A DNA stretch of 64,000 nucleotides from positions 1 through 64,000 of the forward strand of contig JAMKCH010001653.1 in NCBI GenBank assembly GCA_023653785.1, read 5' to 3'. Source of the DNA: Ophioderma brevispina. Its lineage: Eukaryota > Echinodermata > Ophiuroidea > Amphilepidida > Ophiodermatidae. The notes under the pieces are model-generated. The model was not told the origin of the DNA, searched no databases, and saw only the letters and a program-made list of their open reading frames with translations. Positions 63,871-64,000 of the stretch are shown here, piece by piece (position 1 is the first letter of the stretch; every line of letters starts with the position of its first letter). A program made the position numbers and the translations under genes.

Positions 63871-64000
63871 AACTCCCTGGCATAGTAGTCTCATGTAGCG
63901 AGGAATTTTGCCTATCCACATCCCACGTACCATTTCAGAGATACAACATTACCTTATTTAATTAGCTCATTGCATACCTAAGCCGCGATATCACATACTT
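63871..64000. other. Short non-coding end
   Basis: Ordinary composition returns abruptly after the C-rich tract. Nothing recognised. Confidence 0.35.

Overview
This is AT-rich eukaryotic (animal) DNA. It has no operons or bacterial gene layout. The open frames are short and scattered, and almost every recognisable protein belongs to a decayed transposable element. The mix of Ty3/gypsy, Jockey/CR1-like and RTE-like retrotransposons, a tRNA-headed SINE, Tc1-like, hAT-like and Harbinger-like DNA elements, and many dispersed repeats rich in the motif TGACCTTTGACCT suggests a marine invertebrate, probably a deuterostome such as an echinoderm or hemichordate. That placement is inference from repeat style, not from a marker gene.

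Only one host gene is secure: an intact 237-codon KCTD6/KCTD21-like BTB (T1) protein on the minus strand at 24,992-25,705. Two small minus-strand frames with good splice borders (50,000-50,164 and 56,723-56,799) and one plus-strand frame near 46.4 kb may be exons of genes I cannot name.

Layout. 0.4-7.6 kb: a 165-bp tandem satellite, several small inverted-repeat elements and a 340-bp tandem dimer. 8.0-14.75 kb: a minus-strand Ty3/gypsy-type LTR element with degenerate gag, RT, RNase H and integrase and two related LTRs, split by a ~900-bp insertion with a 12-bp target duplication. 15.0-17.0 kb: a Tc1-like element carrying a nested TTAA-flanked element. 17.1-21.2 kb: pieces of a minus-strand LINE reverse transcriptase, one split by a hAT-like element with a perfect 8-bp duplication. 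22.8-24.5 kb: two LINE 3' ends and a SINE. 25 kb: the KCTD gene. 27.6-31.2 kb: a hAT miniature element, a second Tc1-like element, another inverted-repeat element and a 568-bp direct duplication. 31.4-36 kb: an RTE-like and a Jockey-like LINE, both dead. 36.2-40.1 kb: a second gypsy element (gag, protease, RT, RNase H, integrase) interrupted by a Harbinger-like miniature element and other repeats. 40-63 kb: dispersed TGACCTTTGACCT repeats, TTAA-flanked miniature elements, foldback repeats and the candidate exons. 63.18-63.87 kb: a long C-only-style minisatellite.

The striking theme is nesting. At least five insertions can be dated relative to their hosts, because the target duplication or the empty site is readable in the window. 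The most puzzling signal is three separate direct duplications in which the first copy ends in a run of 21-26 adenines. This could be a biological process (poly(A)-ended retrocopies landing beside their source) or a repeated assembly artefact.
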